A stretch of DNA of 27,508 bases from a virus, in IMG/VR virus record IMGVR_UViG_3300037133_000048, positions 1 through 27,508 of that record. The stretch is one strand, 5' to 3'. The translations under genes and the position numbers were made by a program. How positions within the stretch are numbered: the stretch's first letter is position 1; every line of letters starts with the position of its first letter. The notes under the pieces were generated by a model. It was not told the origin of the DNA. It saw only the letters and a program-made list of their open reading frames with translations, and did no database searches. This document shows, piece by piece, positions 27,007 to 27,508 of this stretch.

Positions 27007-27145
27007 GCGGCAAGTGGTGGATCACGTCATACGCCATCCGCAGCTCTACATTCTCCGGCAAGCGCCGCTCAGTTCCGTCCCAGGCATCGCGCTGGGCCTG
27101 CACCACGGCTTCCGGGCGGGCCAAGGGGTTATAGGTGTCTGTCAT
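26924..27145 (-). CDS. Small antisense gene, unknown
   Basis: A 73-residue frame from ATG 27145 (MTDTYNPLARPEAVVQAQRD, then WDGTERRLPENVELRMAYDV). The first 50 residues look like a real hydrophilic protein and are preceded by AAAGGGAC and a strong minus-strand promoter (27203-27175). The last ~28 codons run over the end of the helicase gene. The opposite strand carries a 43-codon frame (27003-27134) with AAGGAG that overlaps the helicase stop. I favour the minus frame because of its promoter and composition. Confidence 0.55.
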   Translation of the reverse strand: MTDTYNPLARPEAVVQAQRDAWDGTERRLPENVELRMAYDVIHHLPLIPSPCLQIVPRVSNNRQEKYLADRNT

Positions 27146-27174
27146 TTTGTCCCTTTCGTGTGACTACGGGATGG

Positions 27175-27203
27175 ATATTAGTTGAGCAATTCTCGCTTGT
27201 CAA
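27175..27203 (-). promoter_or_regulatory. Minus-strand member of a divergent promoter pair
   Basis: TTGACA (27203-27198), a 17-bp spacer and TAATAT (27180-27175). It is a close sigma70 match, driving the gene at 27145. Confidence 0.68.
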
Positions 27204-27222
27204 GCAGAAAGTGCTTGACAAA
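27197..27222. promoter_or_regulatory. Inverted repeat joining two -35 elements
   Basis: TTGTCAAGC (27197-27205) and GCTTGACAA (27213-27221) are exact inverted repeats separated by AGAAAGT. Each arm contains the -35 of one of the two divergent promoters, so one bound protein could control both. Confidence 0.6.
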
Positions 27223-27244
27223 TCATTTTCTCTTCAGATATAAC
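27215..27244 (+). promoter_or_regulatory. Plus-strand promoter with predicted leaderless start
   Basis: TTGACA (27215-27220), an 18-bp spacer and TATAAC (27239-27244) are followed after six bases by ATG 27251. Confidence 0.68.
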
Positions 27245-27250
27245 ATAACC

Positions 27251-27415
27251 ATGAATACTAAACCACAATCCGAACGGCGCGTCGAGGTTGCGCGAGCCTT
27301 CCTCACGTCAGAGCAATATCGTAAACTCCAGAAGCTCGCTAAGGACACCAGTCGCAGCGTATCTGGCCTCATGACCGCACTGGCCGAAGAGGCTATCAGG
27401 AAGGTGAAGGCATGA
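27251..27415 (+). CDS. Ribbon-helix-helix (CopG/Arc-like) regulator
   Basis: A 54-residue protein. RRVEVARAFLTSEQYRKLQKL followed by SRSVSGLMTALAEEAIRKV matches the strand-helix-helix order of small RHH repressors, which bind DNA as dimers through the N-terminal strand. ATG 27251 is chosen because it is where the transcript should begin; an upstream TTG lies before the promoter. It probably regulates the divergent promoter pair beside it and is coupled to the next gene by ATGA. Confidence 0.68.
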   Translation: MNTKPQSERRVEVARAFLTSEQYRKLQKLAKDTSRSVSGLMTALAEEAIRKVKA

Positions 27416-27508
27416 CCATCCTCAACCTCTTTGGCCTGTACACGGCTGCTCATATTGATTGGTGTGTTGGCATAGAGCACCAGTTAGTTAAGCAGCGGGA
27501 TATTCGCA
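27412..27508 (+). CDS. Partial gene cut by the window end
   Basis: ATG 27412 overlaps the RHH stop. The visible 32 residues (MTILNLFGLYTAAHIDWCVG ...) are open to the window end. There is not enough sequence for a family call. Confidence 0.5.
   Translation, partial: MTILNLFGLYTAAHIDWCVGIEHQLVKQRDIR

Overview
The window looks like the early and middle region of a tailed double-stranded DNA bacteriophage, or a prophage of one. It has densely packed small ORFs with ATGA/TAATG overlaps, a minus-strand tRNA array, a GH24 lysozyme and a phage-type replication and recombination set: exo plus family A DNA polymerase, clamp-loader-like AAA+ ATPase, Bet/RedB-like annealing protein, SSB and a UvrD-like helicase. 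There are no virion structural, terminase or portal genes. A tyrosine recombinase suggests temperate ancestry. The sequence does not identify the host; sigma70-like promoters and GGAGG ribosome sites point to an ordinary bacterial host.

Layout. (1) 1-1430, minus strand: a tRNA array (four Ser tRNAs with different anticodons, three with Leu anticodons, one Cys) interrupted by a free-standing HNH gene and an odd tRNA-like element. (2) 1426-3540, minus: an HNH endonuclease with its own apparently leaderless promoter, then an operon of two HExxH metallopeptidases, a lysozyme and a zinc-ribbon protein, headed by three copies of a GGTAAT-N6-class palindrome. (3) 3541-4450: a divergent control region with one minus-strand small gene. 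(4) 4451-14630, plus: about 25 small genes, most of unknown function and many with zinc ribbons, including an 18-bp-repeat hexapeptide protein, the integrase and two paralogous 28-residue membrane peptides. (5) 14627-24551, plus: the replication/recombination module with a DUF2829/Tad2-like protein and a homing-type endonuclease broken by an in-frame TGA. (6) 24529-26176: seven small genes lying between the two halves of the UvrD-like helicase. (7) 27145-27508: a divergent promoter pair with an antisense small gene and a leaderless ribbon-helix-helix gene.

The strongest unexplained signal is a 15-bp palindrome, GTCCATTAACTGGAC or its reverse complement. It is present 12 times exactly plus several near copies. 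In one orientation it sits just upstream of ribosome sites. In the other it is fused into gene junctions, so that one roughly 20-bp block supplies the ribosome site, the last two codons (Ser-Ser), the stop and the start-Asp of the next gene. These junction blocks are concentrated in the small-gene block that separates the two helicase halves.
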